A stretch of DNA of 64,000 nucleotides from an uncultured Alphaproteobacteria bacterium. Lineage in GTDB: Bacteria; Pseudomonadota; Alphaproteobacteria; CAAHEQ01; UBA3637. This document shows, piece by piece, positions 42,483-51,089 of this stretch. Position 1 is the stretch's first letter. Each line of letters starts with the position of its first letter. Position numbers and translations under genes: made by a program. The stretch lies in contig CASEYR010000004.1 of NCBI GenBank assembly GCA_949292205.1, positions 1 through 64,000 on the forward strand. Direction: 5' to 3'. The notes below the pieces were generated by a model. That model made no database searches and was not told where the DNA came from. It worked only from the letters and a program-made list of their open reading frames with translations.

Positions 42483-44129
42483 ATGAAGAGGATTCCACAA
42501 GAGACGTTGGAATCTTTTCTTTTTGAAAAATATAATCATATCAATAACTTACAAAATCAGGACACTTCAAAAACGCCTATTGAATCACACCACTACGAAA
42601 AGTGTGATGCAAACTGTGATGCACGGGTTCAAAAGTCTGCTCCACATTTATGGTTGCGAAACAATGTTTTTTATTGTAGAATAGAATTACCAAAAGTAGA
42701 TGGAAAACGCAGATATAAACGATTTTCTTTGCATACAAGCAATTATTATGAGGCAAAAACACTGATGGATCAACAACAATACATTGAACACACCGTTTTG
42801 AACGTTCATAAATTATTTGATAAAATGCTGTTAAAGGCTTGGCCAGAAGGAATTGTTAAGCCTAAGGAAACAAAGGAATTTATGGCATTAATTTCTGACT
42901 ATGCATTTGTCCAAAAAATTGCTCCAAAAATTGCCCAAAAAGACTTTAAAAACGTTTCCTGTTGCATGGATACCATATCTGAACATTTTAATACTTTGGA
43001 TCCATTTCAACAAATGCAACTGAATTTAATGCGCCAGATGCTGGATCAATTAGCAGATATAAACAACCAATTAAAGAAAACATCTTTTTCATCAGCAAAT
43101 GTTTTAACTACTGCTTCCCCTAAATACACGCTTGAATATGTTTTATCCATCATGCTTCAGAAAAAAGAGATATGCTTAGAAGAAAAAGTGCGAAAGAAAA
43201 ATACATTGATAAAAATGTTTCAATCGGCAAATCTGACACTAAAAAGCGAATACGATGAATATAATACGCCAGAAAAAATATCCACAATATCTGATTACAT
43301 CCAAAACAGGACGGACTTACAAGGAAATGCCAAACGTAAATATGTTCGTTATTTAGAAGAATTTATGAAAACCGCAAATAAACTACAACCAGAACATTAT
43401 AAATTAAACTTAATGGAATTATTGCCGAACATTAAAAAGACAAGCAAATCAGCCGTTAAACCGCATCTTCCCTATTCTGAAACTCAACTTTTAAATATAT
43501 TTGATCCGAAACATGATTTTTTCAAAGAAAATCCAGATTTATTTTGGATTTGCGCCGTGGCTCTTTTTACCGGAGCTAGAAGAAATGCAGCCAGCACACT
43601 TCAATATAAGGATATTGTCACAAAAGATGGTTTGAACTGTATTCATTTCACAGAAGAAGGAAGCAAAATTAAGCATTTAAAGAATGAAGCATCTGAACGA
43701 TTTGTACCCGTTCATAATCAATTATATGATTTAGGATTTATTGATTTTGTGAATAACAGAAAAAAGCAATTAAAGGCACAAGATTTAGATTTTATATTTC
43801 CAAGATGTAAAACAAAATCAGGCAATTACAGTGATAAATTAATCGTGCGCACATTAACTCAATTTCTTTTGGATATTAAAGTAAAATCAGTTATGAAAGA
43901 TGGATATGATTTTCATTCTTTCCGTAACAATGCCAGTTTGATTATGCAAAAAGCTGGTATTTCAGAATCCTTTATCAACGATATAATTGGGTGGGAAGGC
44001 AAAACAGTTATGTTGCACCACTATTCTAACCATCAATTAGATGAAATTAAATATCAGATGGATTGTTTTGAATATGATTTTTTGAAAGATCACTTTGCAA
44101 AATGGAAAGAAATTATGGCTAAAAAATAA
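42483..44129 (+). CDS. Tyrosine recombinase / integrase
   Basis: A 548-residue integrase, 28 nt after tRNA-Gly. N-terminal region has the DUF6538-like strand pattern (PHLWLRNNVFYCRIELPKVD). The middle (about 215-320) is the SAM-like core-binding domain (TLEYVLSIMLQKKEICLEEK). The catalytic domain shows Arg in ALFTGARRNAASTLQ, HSFRNNAS as the HxxR box, and the nucleophile Tyr in MLHHYSNHQ. It would insert the island into the tRNA 3' end. No Shine-Dalgarno is evident before the ATG. Composition is A+T-rich, unlike the pil genes just upstream. Confidence 0.93.
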   Translation: MKRIPQETLESFLFEKYNHINNLQNQDTSKTPIESHHYEKCDANCDARVQKSAPHLWLRNNVFYCRIELPKVDGKRRYKRFSLHTSNYYEAKTLMDQQQYIEHTVLNVHKLFDKMLLKAWPEGIVKPKETKEFMALISDYAFVQKIAPKIAQKDFKNVSCCMDTISEHFNTLDPFQQMQLNLMRQMLDQLADINNQLKKTSFSSANVLTTASPKYTLEYVLSIMLQKKEICLEEKVRKKNTLIKMFQSANLTLKSEYDEYNTPEKISTISDYIQNRTDLQGNAKRKYVRYLEEFMKTANKLQPEHYKLNLMELLPNIKKTSKSAVKPHLPYSETQLLNIFDPKHDFFKENPDLFWICAVALFTGARRNAASTLQYKDIVTKDGLNCIHFTEEGSKIKHLKNEASERFVPVHNQLYDLGFIDFVNNRKKQLKAQDLDFIFPRCKTKSGNYSDKLIVRTLTQFLLDIKVKSVMKDGYDFHSFRNNASLIMQKAGISESFINDIIGWEGKTVMLHHYSNHQLDEIKYQMDCFEYDFLKDHFAKWKEIMAKK

Positions 44130-44302
44130 CCACCTATCGCCACGTGCCATATGGCAGTCGCTAGCGCCAACCCACCACATCCCAAGGCTCCAACCGGCAT
44201 ATCCCAGCCATAAAAATAAATGCAACATCGTTAATTGGCTCATTTTTTAACAAGGCCTTTACATGCGAGAGTCCATGAGGGGCTATGCTTGTTCAGTAGA
44301 AA

Positions 44303-44617
44303 CTATTTTTTAGTCTCACGAAGTTTAAAATGACCTTTTGAAACGCTTTCTAAAACACCATTATCTTTTGTTCCACCTTTCATTTCAAACAAAAATAAGG
44401 TGATGATTTTTTTATCTTTAATTTTTTCTTTCCCAGAGGCTGAATAGAGATTGTAATAGGCAGCTGTTATTTCATCAACGGACAATTCTTTTTTGCCCAT
44501 TTTAACTGCTTCATAAAAAATCCGTAAAATTTTATCTTTAACGGTTTCTTTCTTTTTGACTTCAATCTTAAGTTTCTCTTTTATCTTATCTGGAACAGTA
44601 AAAATGTCTTCATTCAT
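44303..44617 (-). CDS. Small hypothetical protein of the island
   Basis: A 104-residue, Lys-rich protein (MNEDIFTVPDKIKEKLKIEV). The second half (ELSVDEITAAYYNLYSASGK and VLESVSKGHFKL) suggests a small helix-turn-helix or winged-helix-like fold, so a regulatory role for the divergent methyltransferase module is possible but speculative. A weak AAAGGGA precedes the start. The 173-nt gap between the integrase stop and this gene contains short palindromes (CACGTG, GCCATATGGC, CGCTAGCG) and no supported gene. Confidence 0.5.
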   Translation of the reverse strand: MNEDIFTVPDKIKEKLKIEVKKKETVKDKILRIFYEAVKMGKKELSVDEITAAYYNLYSASGKEKIKDKKIITLFLFEMKGGTKDNGVLESVSKGHFKLRETKK

Positions 44618-44744
44618 TGGCGCTTCCCTTTATTTTGATTTGCAACAAATTTATTTTAACACCTATTTTTTAATTTGTCAATAAAAAAATAAAAATAATT
44701 TATTATTTTTAATGACACCAAATAAAGATTTGTAAAAAATATTA

Positions 44745-44774
44745 CTTGACTTATTAATAAAACATTTGTATTAT
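44745..44774 (+). promoter_or_regulatory. Promoter of methyltransferase module 1
   Basis: TTGACT (44745-44750), 18 nt, TATTAT (44769-44774). It gives a ~210-nt leader before the ATG at 44994. This covers the 376-nt gap 44618-44993, in which I see no further gene. Confidence 0.55.
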
Positions 44775-44776
44775 AC

Positions 44777-44806
44777 ATTCGTTTTTAACACATCGATTCG
44801 TTTTTA
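44777..44806 (+). repeat. Operator-like direct repeat after the promoter
   Basis: ATTCGTTTTTA occurs at 44777-44787 and again at 44796-44806, a 19-nt offset, right at the predicted transcription start. This is a suitable place for a repressor; the protein is unknown. Confidence 0.4.
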
Positions 44807-44831
44807 CGAGCAGGTGCGATAAAAACAAAAA

Positions 44832-44862
44832 GGGGAGCAGACAGCTCAAATGTCCACTCCCA
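44832..44862 (+). promoter_or_regulatory. Leader hairpin upstream of module 1
   Basis: GGGAG..GACA pairs with TGTC..CTCCC across a 2x2 internal loop. It is not followed by a T-run, so it is not a terminator; it could be a translational or stability element of the leader. Confidence 0.4.
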
Positions 44863-44993
44863 CAATAGGGTTCAGAGAAAACAAACCCCATACGCAAGAA
44901 GCATTATAACATACTTTCTTTTAAAATGGAATGTTTTTCTTTGAATCCCAATAAAATTATTTTAATTCCCCTTTCTGGGGTGAAAGGAAAACA

Positions 44994-46190
44994 ATGACTA
45001 ATATCATTAAAAACAAGATTGCAGTAAACTGTAATCAAAAAGAAATTCAACAGATGGCCGTTGGTTCGGATGTTGAAACAATCGGAGAAGGCAGCAATTC
45101 GGCTGTTGATCCACAAAATTTAACAGATTCTGCAGAATCACATCTTTTGAAAGAAATGCCGAAAGTTGATGAAGCAAGCAATGATAATGGGGAACCAACT
45201 CTTCCTCCAACAACACCAGCAGGAGAAATGCCTCTCACGTCTGAATCAGAAGAAGATAAGGCTCTTTCGAAAGAAGAGATTGATAAAGCTGTTTCGGAAT
45301 ATAAACTGCAAAAAATGGTAGTGCTTGTTCCACCTGCAAAATACAGACGGACTAGCAATATATCGGTGAGTGCGTCAATTAAAAGATTACGTTATGAATT
45401 GGCTTTAAAACCATTTCTTTTGTCAATTCCCAAACGTCCAGGGGCGCATCCAGGGAAAGGGATTCCATCTAAAGCTGTTCTTGTTAAAAATTTGTATGGA
45501 CTGAGTCGATATGCCCGTGAACAGATTGAACATCTTGAAGCTGAATGGGTTGAAAAGGCTATTCTGTATGCGCTGGAATATAATGTACCCGCCACAGCCA
45601 CTTTAAGTTTTCGATTAAAAAAGGAATTTGAACAAAAAGCTAGAGAAGCCGAACGCATGGAAAAACAGGCAGAACGAAGCCAAAAATTTGCCCAAAGCGT
45701 TGAAAATTCACGAAAAGCAAATGTGGCAGATGCACATCATGCAGCCATTATTGATTTGACACAAATGCCTGCTAATTGTATTCCCGAAACGTTGACTCTG
45801 CCATTGGCAGAAGATGCTTTGGTTCTTGTAGCAGTAATGCCTGATAAGTTGCTTGATGCGATTGATTTGATCAATAAATGGGGTTTGACATACGTTGATA
45901 ATGTAGTATGGAACCGTGATCGTATTAAAGGTCAATATGTTTGGAGCAAAAACATTCACACCAATATCTTGATTGCGACTAAAGGAAATCTAGATGCGCC
46001 GATTGAATATCTTCGGATGGATTCAAATACGTTTGAACATCAAGAACCAGACCAAAAATGCTTACCGGATTATTATTTCAGTGAAGTAGAAGTGCTTGTG
46101 CCGGGAGGTAAGTATTTAGAGGTCTTTACTGCTCGTCAATACAGCGAGCAATGGTTTTCATATCAAGCGCAAGGAGGGAAAAATGTTTAA
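44994..46190 (+). CDS. MT-A70-like protein lacking the DPPW motif (module 1)
   Basis: A 398-residue protein. Residues 1-100 are acidic and disordered; about 100-205 is a helical, basic region (KRLRYELALKPFLLSIPKRP); 205-245 is a charged coiled coil. The C-terminal ~150 residues resemble MT-A70 adenine methyltransferases: LINKWGLTYVDNVVWNRD, NIHTNILIATKGN, and PGGKYLEVFTAR. The catalytic DPPW position appears as D254-LTQ, so activity as an adenine methyltransferase is doubtful. The stop overlaps the C5 methyltransferase start by 8 nt. A homologue with the same layout is at 59893. Confidence 0.7.
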   Translation: MTNIIKNKIAVNCNQKEIQQMAVGSDVETIGEGSNSAVDPQNLTDSAESHLLKEMPKVDEASNDNGEPTLPPTTPAGEMPLTSESEEDKALSKEEIDKAVSEYKLQKMVVLVPPAKYRRTSNISVSASIKRLRYELALKPFLLSIPKRPGAHPGKGIPSKAVLVKNLYGLSRYAREQIEHLEAEWVEKAILYALEYNVPATATLSFRLKKEFEQKAREAERMEKQAERSQKFAQSVENSRKANVADAHHAAIIDLTQMPANCIPETLTLPLAEDALVLVAVMPDKLLDAIDLINKWGLTYVDNVVWNRDRIKGQYVWSKNIHTNILIATKGNLDAPIEYLRMDSNTFEHQEPDQKCLPDYYFSEVEVLVPGGKYLEVFTARQYSEQWFSYQAQGGKNV

Positions 46191-47301
46191 TCCGCACGAT
46201 TATCAGAACTGCATGTTTATCGCATGCAGTGCCGGAGTTGGTTCAAGTAAACTTCATGATGTTGGTTATAACGTGTCAGCAGCAGTAGAAATTTTGCCGG
46301 AAAGATGGCGTCTTCACCATGATATTTATGGTAAAAATGATGAATGCAAGACGCTACTCTTTGATTTTGCCAAACACATTCCCGAATTGGTTAAAATCTA
46401 TAAAGAACGTCAGTGCCACGGCATAATTTTTACTTTGCCATGTCAACCATTTTCTTTGGCTGGAGGGCAGCATCTTGGGGACTATGAAACATGGTTGTTT
46501 TTGTCTGCTCTGGAATTGTGTCAAATGATTGCAAAAGAAAAAGATGCGGTTTTAGATTTTACCTTCTGGGAAAACGCCCCGTATTTCATCAGTCCAAATC
46601 AAGATAAAATTATTACCGATCGGCTAAATGGGGCGACAATTTTGCAACATATTACAGCGGTCATGAATTCTTTGGGACATGATGTGAATGCAGATAAAAT
46701 TGATGCAAGCCGCTATGGAACGGCACAGGCGCGAGTTCGTGGAATTATCCTCACGCAACGCAATAAGCGATGGGAATTCCCAGCACCAGATGAAAAAGTT
46801 TTGACCGTTCGTGATGCTATTGGATATGGAAAGTATAAGACGCTCGAATCAGGTCAATTCGATCCTGATGAAGAATTCCATCGGATTGGCTATATCAATC
46901 CATTACAAGCAGAATGTATAAGACATACAGCGACTGGATGTGCAGCTATCAACAATCCACCACCGTATAAGTTTGTCAATATTGATGGTAGCTTGTGTCA
47001 AGGTTCGCATACTGGTGTAGCAGGACGGAATGACTGGGATAAACCAGCACACACTATTATACAAGGAAGTGATTCTTTATGTGGTGATTGGACTCTTCAT
47101 CCCGGAAATTTACAGCCGGATGGGACTTATGACAATGCAAGATATTTCTCAGTGGCTGAGATTTTTGCGTTAACCGGTGTTGACAAGCGTTATACGGATG
47201 CAATTCCACCATGGGCCAGAAAGAATGACAAACTTTTGCGTGAAATATGCGGGGAAGCCCTACTTCCCAACTTGGTAAATCGAATCTTTTCCAATCGATA
47301 A
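46183..47301 (+). CDS. C5-cytosine DNA methyltransferase (module 1)
   Basis: A 372-residue Dcm-like enzyme. Catalytic Cys87 lies in FTLPCQPFSLAGG (motif IV); motif VI is represented by WENAPYF instead of the usual ENV; motif VIII is ASRYGTAQARVRGIIL; motif X is GEALLPNLVNRI. Motif I is degenerate (FIACSAGVGSSKL where FxGxGG is usual). It should transfer methyl groups to cytosine in DNA, with a short target-recognition region (about 220-310). No restriction enzyme gene is adjacent. AAGGAGG precedes the ATG, and translation is coupled to the MT-A70-like gene. Confidence 0.85.
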   Translation: MFNPHDYQNCMFIACSAGVGSSKLHDVGYNVSAAVEILPERWRLHHDIYGKNDECKTLLFDFAKHIPELVKIYKERQCHGIIFTLPCQPFSLAGGQHLGDYETWLFLSALELCQMIAKEKDAVLDFTFWENAPYFISPNQDKIITDRLNGATILQHITAVMNSLGHDVNADKIDASRYGTAQARVRGIILTQRNKRWEFPAPDEKVLTVRDAIGYGKYKTLESGQFDPDEEFHRIGYINPLQAECIRHTATGCAAINNPPPYKFVNIDGSLCQGSHTGVAGRNDWDKPAHTIIQGSDSLCGDWTLHPGNLQPDGTYDNARYFSVAEIFALTGVDKRYTDAIPPWARKNDKLLREICGEALLPNLVNRIFSNR

Positions 47302-47306
47302 ACATG

Positions 47307-47336
47307 AACCTCTGCTTTTTAAGCGGAGGTTTTACA
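47307..47336 (+). terminator. Terminator after the module 1 methyltransferase
   Basis: AACCTCTGCTT pairs with AAGCGGAGGTT with a T-rich loop and TTT tail. Confidence 0.7.
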
Positions 47337-47362
47337 TCTCATGTGAAAGGAGGTGATTTAAA

Positions 47363-47497
47363 ATGTCAAAAGAATATCAAGGCTTATTGGAAACTTTATT
47401 GGCAATTGATTCTGATCCTGACTTAACGGAAGAAGAAAAATATACAAAATTGGCTTCTATTCTGTGTACTGAATATATGCGTCGTAAGTTGAAATAA
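47363..47497 (+). CDS. 44-residue protein after module 1
   Basis: MSKEYQGLLETLLAID and on: a short helical, acidic-then-basic protein of 44 residues ending MRRKLK. An extended Shine-Dalgarno (AAAGGAGGTGAT) 6 nt before the ATG makes it a convincing gene despite its size. Its own terminator follows at 47503. It sits in the same relative place as the 45-residue ORF after module 2, though the sequences are not obviously similar. Confidence 0.6.
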   Translation: MSKEYQGLLETLLAIDSDPDLTEEEKYTKLASILCTEYMRRKLK

Positions 47498-47502
47498 TTT
47501 TA

Positions 47503-47537
47503 AGCCCCGGTAAAACCTTTGCTGGGGCTATTTTTTA
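47503..47537 (+). terminator. Terminator of the 44-residue gene
   Basis: AGCCCC (47503-47508) pairs with GGGGCT (47524-47529), followed by A and six T. Confidence 0.8.
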
Positions 47538-47728
47538 CTTTTGGAAATTTATTTTAGCAACTTTTAAAATTTTGGCTGTTCTATAAAAAAGACAATCGCG
47601 ACACTTTTGACTGTTTTTGCGTTGTGTTGGATTGAAGGAGGAACATAATTATAAATATTTATAACAGGATCCTAAAACGTTTCCTTTGTTAAAATTATAC
47701 TCTTAAGAATGTGATAAAAGTAATAAAA

Positions 47729-48469
47729 ATGATAAATAAAACATCTAATATAGAAAAGAATAATGAAAAAGAATTGTCTAAGATGGTTGAACTAATACAC
47801 GTAAATAAGGATATTGAAACAGGTCATCTTATCCGTCAGTCAATGAAATACCATTATCCAAATATTAATGATTGGATCAAATATAAAATAAAACAATCTA
47901 AAAAGAGAAAACCGTCTGAAAATTCTATTATTGAATCTGGTAGGCAGTTGGATGAATATTTAAATAAAAGTATATCCAAAAGAAAAGAAGATGGTAAAAA
48001 TTGGAGTGTTCAGCATGAATTATTTGATTGGATTGAAACTATCTATAATCCAACGGTATTTATGACCATTCAATTACCAGAACATTTAAAAACAGAGAAT
48101 ATTGAAGTAGCAAAGGAACGTTTTAGATCTGTACTATCCTATTTTGAAAGACAATTATTAGGTAGGCATTGGAACAAATATCATTTAAAGTTTATTTGTT
48201 TTTTAGAAGGTGGTATATCTGGTTATTGGCATGCTCATATCTTATACAATCAAGCAAACTTTAAGACGTGGCATCTGTGGTTAGCAGTAGATAATACATT
48301 AAAATATTTTGATTGGCCCAATTATTGTATACACTTAGATATAATAAATGCGAATAAGACACCAGTAATTAAATATTGTTTTAAAGAAGTGAAGGTAGAT
48401 GTGAACGGACATTTTGATAGTTCTCGTTTTTGTTTGTCTGAAGAATTATTTGATAAGCCAAAACATTAA
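47729..48469 (+). CDS. Putative HUH-type Rep/relaxase-like protein
   Basis: A 246-residue protein from the ATG at 47729 (a GTG at 47711 is also possible). Three motifs occur in the order and spacing of rolling-circle initiators: FMTIQLP (111-117, motif I), WHAHILY with His-x-His at 168/170 (motif II, HUH) and KYCFKEV with Tyr216-x-x-Lys219 (motif III, YxxK). If real, it is a single-tyrosine nickase for plasmid or phage replication or transfer. Family assignment is from motifs only. It has its own terminator and no ribosome site as strong as its neighbours. Confidence 0.55.
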   Translation: MINKTSNIEKNNEKELSKMVELIHVNKDIETGHLIRQSMKYHYPNINDWIKYKIKQSKKRKPSENSIIESGRQLDEYLNKSISKRKEDGKNWSVQHELFDWIETIYNPTVFMTIQLPEHLKTENIEVAKERFRSVLSYFERQLLGRHWNKYHLKFICFLEGGISGYWHAHILYNQANFKTWHLWLAVDNTLKYFDWPNYCIHLDIINANKTPVIKYCFKEVKVDVNGHFDSSRFCLSEELFDKPKH

Positions 48470-48491
48470 ATTAAGTAAAAGGGATATTATT

Positions 48492-48528
48492 AGCTGTAGG
48501 ATTTATGATCTTACAGCTTTTTTTTTAT
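48492..48528 (+). terminator. Terminator after the Rep-like gene
   Basis: AGCTGTAGGAT pairs with GATCTTACAGCT, followed by nine T. Confidence 0.85.
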
Positions 48529-48857
48529 TTTAATTTGGTGAAGGTAAGTAAAAGTATAATCCGTCCATTTTTTGAAGAAAGCTGACGAAAACGTACTTTA
48601 TCTGTAAATGATGAGCAATTTTTTAGATATTATTCATAACACTATCCCAATGAACCAGAAACAAGCCACCGGACACAACGGATTAAAAAAGTGACTCAAC
48701 CTATACCAAAAATAAAACCGCTCACCACGGATGATTTAAATGATTTTGGGGTTTTAAGGATAAAAAAATAAAACTAGCCACACATAAAAGGGACCAGTTA
48801 ATTTGTTTACTTTATAGTTTTGATTTTGCGTAACTATGAAGTAAAATTAAAAAATAT
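48529..48857. other. Gene-free stretch, possible gene remnant
   Basis: 329 nt with only very short ORFs. One reads MMSNFLDIIHNTIP then QATGHNGLKK before a stop, with no ribosome site; it might be debris of an older gene. I see no RNA gene, repeat or promoter that I can support. Confidence 0.3.
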
Positions 48858-49469
48858 CTAATCCATCAGCTTGTGAATGTCGTATTCGTCATATCCTTCA
48901 TAGTAATAGCTAACGTTGATTCCTTTCATAAAGACTTCTCGGTTCTCTATTTTATTTGTGAGTGCGTTTTTCAAAAGATGTTTAATTTCTATATCCTTAA
49001 TTGGGCTGCGTTCCATGGCTGACAAATAATCATTCTTATCAACCTTGTTCCAATCCACAACTTTTTTGAGTTCCTTTTTTAGGATCAAGTCCAACCAGAT
49101 ACGTGTTGCGCGTCCGTTTCCTTCTCTAAAAGGGTGGGCAATATTCATTTCAACGTACTTTTCCACGATTTCATCAAAAGTTGTCTGTGGCATTTTATCA
49201 ATTTGTTTTAATGATTGGGGCAGATACATAACAGGAGCAAACCTAAAATTCCCTTTTGAAATATTTACATCACGCATTTTACCTGCAAATTCGTAAATAT
49301 CTCCGAACAGGTATTTGTGAATCTGCTTTAAACCTGCAAACGTTCCTACCTTAATCGTATCAATTTTACCACTATCAAACAGTTTCTGAGCTTTTTTCTT
49401 GCTAATTAGTTCTTCCTGCTTGTTCAGTTCAACTTGATTCGTGATGTTCAGTTTATTCTTTAAAACCAT
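48858..49469 (-). CDS. Fic-domain protein (protein AMP-transferase family)
   Basis: A 203-residue protein with the full Fic active-site motif [12 protein letters not shown] (catalytic His112), preceded by the usual [19 protein letters not shown] region. Fic enzymes typically move AMP (sometimes other nucleotide parts) onto target proteins and often act as toxins or effectors. I see no antitoxin helix motif (S/TxxxE-G/N) that I can place confidently, and no separate small antitoxin gene directly adjoining. GGAGA precedes the ATG. It follows a three-gene minus-strand group (50.3-49.5 kb). Confidence 0.88.
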   Translation of the reverse strand: MVLKNKLNITNQVELNKQEELISKKKAQKLFDSGKIDTIKVGTFAGLKQIHKYLFGDIYEFAGKMRDVNISKGNFRFAPVMYLPQSLKQIDKMPQTTFDEIVEKYVEMNIAHPFREGNGRATRIWLDLILKKELKKVVDWNKVDKNDYLSAMERSPIKDIEIKHLLKNALTNKIENREVFMKGINVSYYYEGYDEYDIHKLMD

Positions 49470-49534
49470 TTGAAGTCTCCATGCGTTTTTGTTCCCATTT
49501 TAGACAAATATCAGATAAAAGGCAACTGTTTTTT

Positions 49535-49861
49535 TCACCATTCCGAACCAGTCATTATAGTGAGTACCCTGTTTGTCATAGTTGGATCAGCAGGATCTTC
49601 AGACATAAAGCGGTAATTTTGGTCGTAGTAATCGATTTTGGCTATAATTTTTTCACCTTTATAATCAAATGAAAGATAATCATGCTCACTGTATACGTCA
49701 TTATTCTTGTTAAAATCATTAAAAGTTCTGACCCGTTCCAATATTTCAGCCACTTCCTTTTCAGACTTCATACGGATACCAAGTGTGAGCATGACCTGAA
49801 CGTTTTTAAAGGATCTTCTAGCTTCATCATTCAATCTACGTATCATTTCTGTCTTATTCAT
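49535..49861 (-). CDS. DUF3768-family protein
   Basis: A 108-residue protein starting MNKTEMIRRLNDEARRSFKN. Landmarks of DUF3768, a small alphaproteobacterial family common on plasmids and integrated elements, are VMLTLGI, NDVYSEHDYLSFDYKGEKI and SEDPADPTMTNRVLTIM. The function is unknown. The ATG at 49861 follows GGAG by 5 nt and comes directly after the stop of the upstream gene, so they are coupled. Confidence 0.8.
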   Translation of the reverse strand: MNKTEMIRRLNDEARRSFKNVQVMLTLGIRMKSEKEVAEILERVRTFNDFNKNNDVYSEHDYLSFDYKGEKIIAKIDYYDQNYRFMSEDPADPTMTNRVLTIMTGSEW

Positions 49862-49863
49862 AA

Positions 49864-50061
49864 TCACTCCACATTAAAATATTCGCAAACGGTAGCTAAT
49901 AAATGGTCGTAATTACTGCTTGTTGCTTCTTGCATAAAGGTGTCTATTTCGGATTGAGGCAATCTGTTTTTTATCATAGCTCGTCTGCAAATACCAAGAA
50001 GGTTATATGCGTTTGAGTCTTGCCCTATTAATTGGACTGTAATCTCTGGATATTTAGGCAT
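49864..50061 (-). CDS. Small conserved island protein
   Basis: A 65-residue protein beginning MPKYPEITVQLIGQDSNAYN and containing LGICRRAMIKN and a TSSNYDHLLATV segment. Similar short proteins are widespread in plasmids and prophages as uncharacterised accessory genes (recollection, not searched). The start is the ATG at 50061 after GGAGGTG; the upstream gene's stop overlaps it by 8 nt. Confidence 0.6.
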   Translation of the reverse strand: MPKYPEITVQLIGQDSNAYNLLGICRRAMIKNRLPQSEIDTFMQEATSSNYDHLLATVCEYFNVE

Positions 50062-50344
50062 TGGCACCTCCAAAACGTTGAACTAAAACAAACTTGCGAA
50101 ACTGACGTAGTGCATTGATATAGGATTGATGGCTACGTCTACCTTCAGACCATTTTTCACCAGTAAGGCCATAGAGTTTTAAGTATTCATTTATTTGAGC
50201 TGATAATTGTTCTTCTGTAATATGTTCCCTTTCACAGATTTTATTGATACGCCAGACATAATCTATAGCTGTACTTGGGCTTCCATTTGCACTAAATTCT
50301 TTATAACCTTTGTTGAGTAAGTAGCTTCTGAATTGATTTAACAT
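50054..50344 (-). CDS. Hypothetical protein with integrase-like SAM fold
   Basis: A 96-residue protein (MLNQFRSYLLNKGYKEFSAN). The pattern of four helices with PSTAIDYVWRINKICER and QSYINALRQFRKFV resembles the core-binding (SAM-like) domain of tyrosine recombinases without a catalytic domain. The ATG at 50344 follows AAAGGA. First of a coupled group with the 65-residue and DUF3768 genes. It may be a recombinase fragment or a stand-alone DNA-binding protein. Confidence 0.5.
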   Translation of the reverse strand: MLNQFRSYLLNKGYKEFSANGSPSTAIDYVWRINKICEREHITEEQLSAQINEYLKLYGLTGEKWSEGRRSHQSYINALRQFRKFVLVQRFGGANA

Positions 50345-50379
50345 TTTTATTTTTCCTTTCAAGATTAGTGTTTTCACAT

Positions 50380-50511
50380 TTATTTCATAACAACATCAAT
50401 AACACAGGGGGACATTTTTTCATGTAATTCATCTGCCGCCTTTGAAACTTCTGGATAATTCTTATAAGGTGTAGGCAAAACTATCCCGTCTAAAACAATG
50501 TACCAATACAT
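50380..50511 (-). CDS. 43-residue hypothetical protein
   Basis: MYWYIVLDGIVLPTPYKNYP and on, 43 residues, ending VIDVVMK. AAAGGAG lies 8 nt before the ATG at 50511, and the gene fits the spacing of the minus-strand group. No family recognised. Confidence 0.5.
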   Translation of the reverse strand: MYWYIVLDGIVLPTPYKNYPEVSKAADELHEKMSPCVIDVVMK

Positions 50512-50694
50512 AACAAATTCTCCTTTCTTTTCCGTTAGTTATTGTCTATTTGTTATGTATAGTATTATATCAAAGTTGGGATGAAAATGGAGCGCTAAAA
50601 ACACAAAAAAGTAGAAAAAAATGCACTTTTTTAGCAAAAATTAGCAAAATATTAGTAAATGGGGCTAGTTTTTCACATGCACCCGTTGTAATAT

Positions 50695-50723
50695 TTGACT
50701 CTTTGATATGTTTGTGTTATGAT
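50695..50723 (+). promoter_or_regulatory. Promoter of the coiled-coil gene
   Basis: TTGACT (50695-50700), 17 nt, TATGAT (50718-50723). The -10 box contains the ATG at 50719, so that ATG cannot start translation of this transcript. Confidence 0.6.
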
Positions 50724-50757
50724 TAAATTTTATTTAATAAGGAAATTTGATGAGGAT

Positions 50758-51060
50758 GTGGATTTAATTAAATTAAGAGCTACGCGACAAAAATCTGTTC
50801 TGGAACAAAATCTTTTAGAAGCGAAACAGGAAGCAAAAAAATTACGAGATTCAATAGCTGAAGCAAAGGATCGTTTGGTAGAGTTGAAGCTTCAAAAACA
50901 ACTGAATATACAGGAAAAAGAGCTTAAACGCAAAGAAGAAGGCCTGTTTTTGGATCAAGCCCGAATAGACGTTGACACCGAGGACGAAATAGACCTCTTA
51001 CGTGGCATTAACGGAATTGAGTTTGATGTATACAAAATTTTTGAGGTAGTAATAAATTAA
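50758..51060 (+). CDS. Small coiled-coil protein
   Basis: About 100 residues. The frame opens with an ATG at 50719, but this lies inside the predicted -10 box; the GTG at 50758, after GAGGAT, is the first plausible start downstream, though not certain. Nearly all of the protein is a charged helix (EAKQEAKKLRDSIAEAKDRL, LQKQLNIQEKELKRKEEG) ending in a short acidic domain. Unknown function; its stop is 29 nt from the converging end of the seven-gene operon. Confidence 0.5.
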   Translation: MDLIKLRATRQKSVLEQNLLEAKQEAKKLRDSIAEAKDRLVELKLQKQLNIQEKELKRKEEGLFLDQARIDVDTEDEIDLLRGINGIEFDVYKIFEVVIN

Positions 51061-51089
51061 CCCCTTTAATATTAATTCTCTATAATACC

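Noticed and set aside
44037-44243. Minus-strand ORF with a Trp-rich hydrophobic stretch after the integrase
   Set aside because: Its first 90 nt overlap the integrase 3' end and it has no ribosome site; the unusual G+C-rich palindromic patch is noted but unexplained.
48858-49861. Fic and DUF3768 as a toxin-antitoxin pair
   Set aside because: They are 65 nt apart, DUF3768 has no known antitoxin role, and no Fic-inhibiting helix motif is seen in it.
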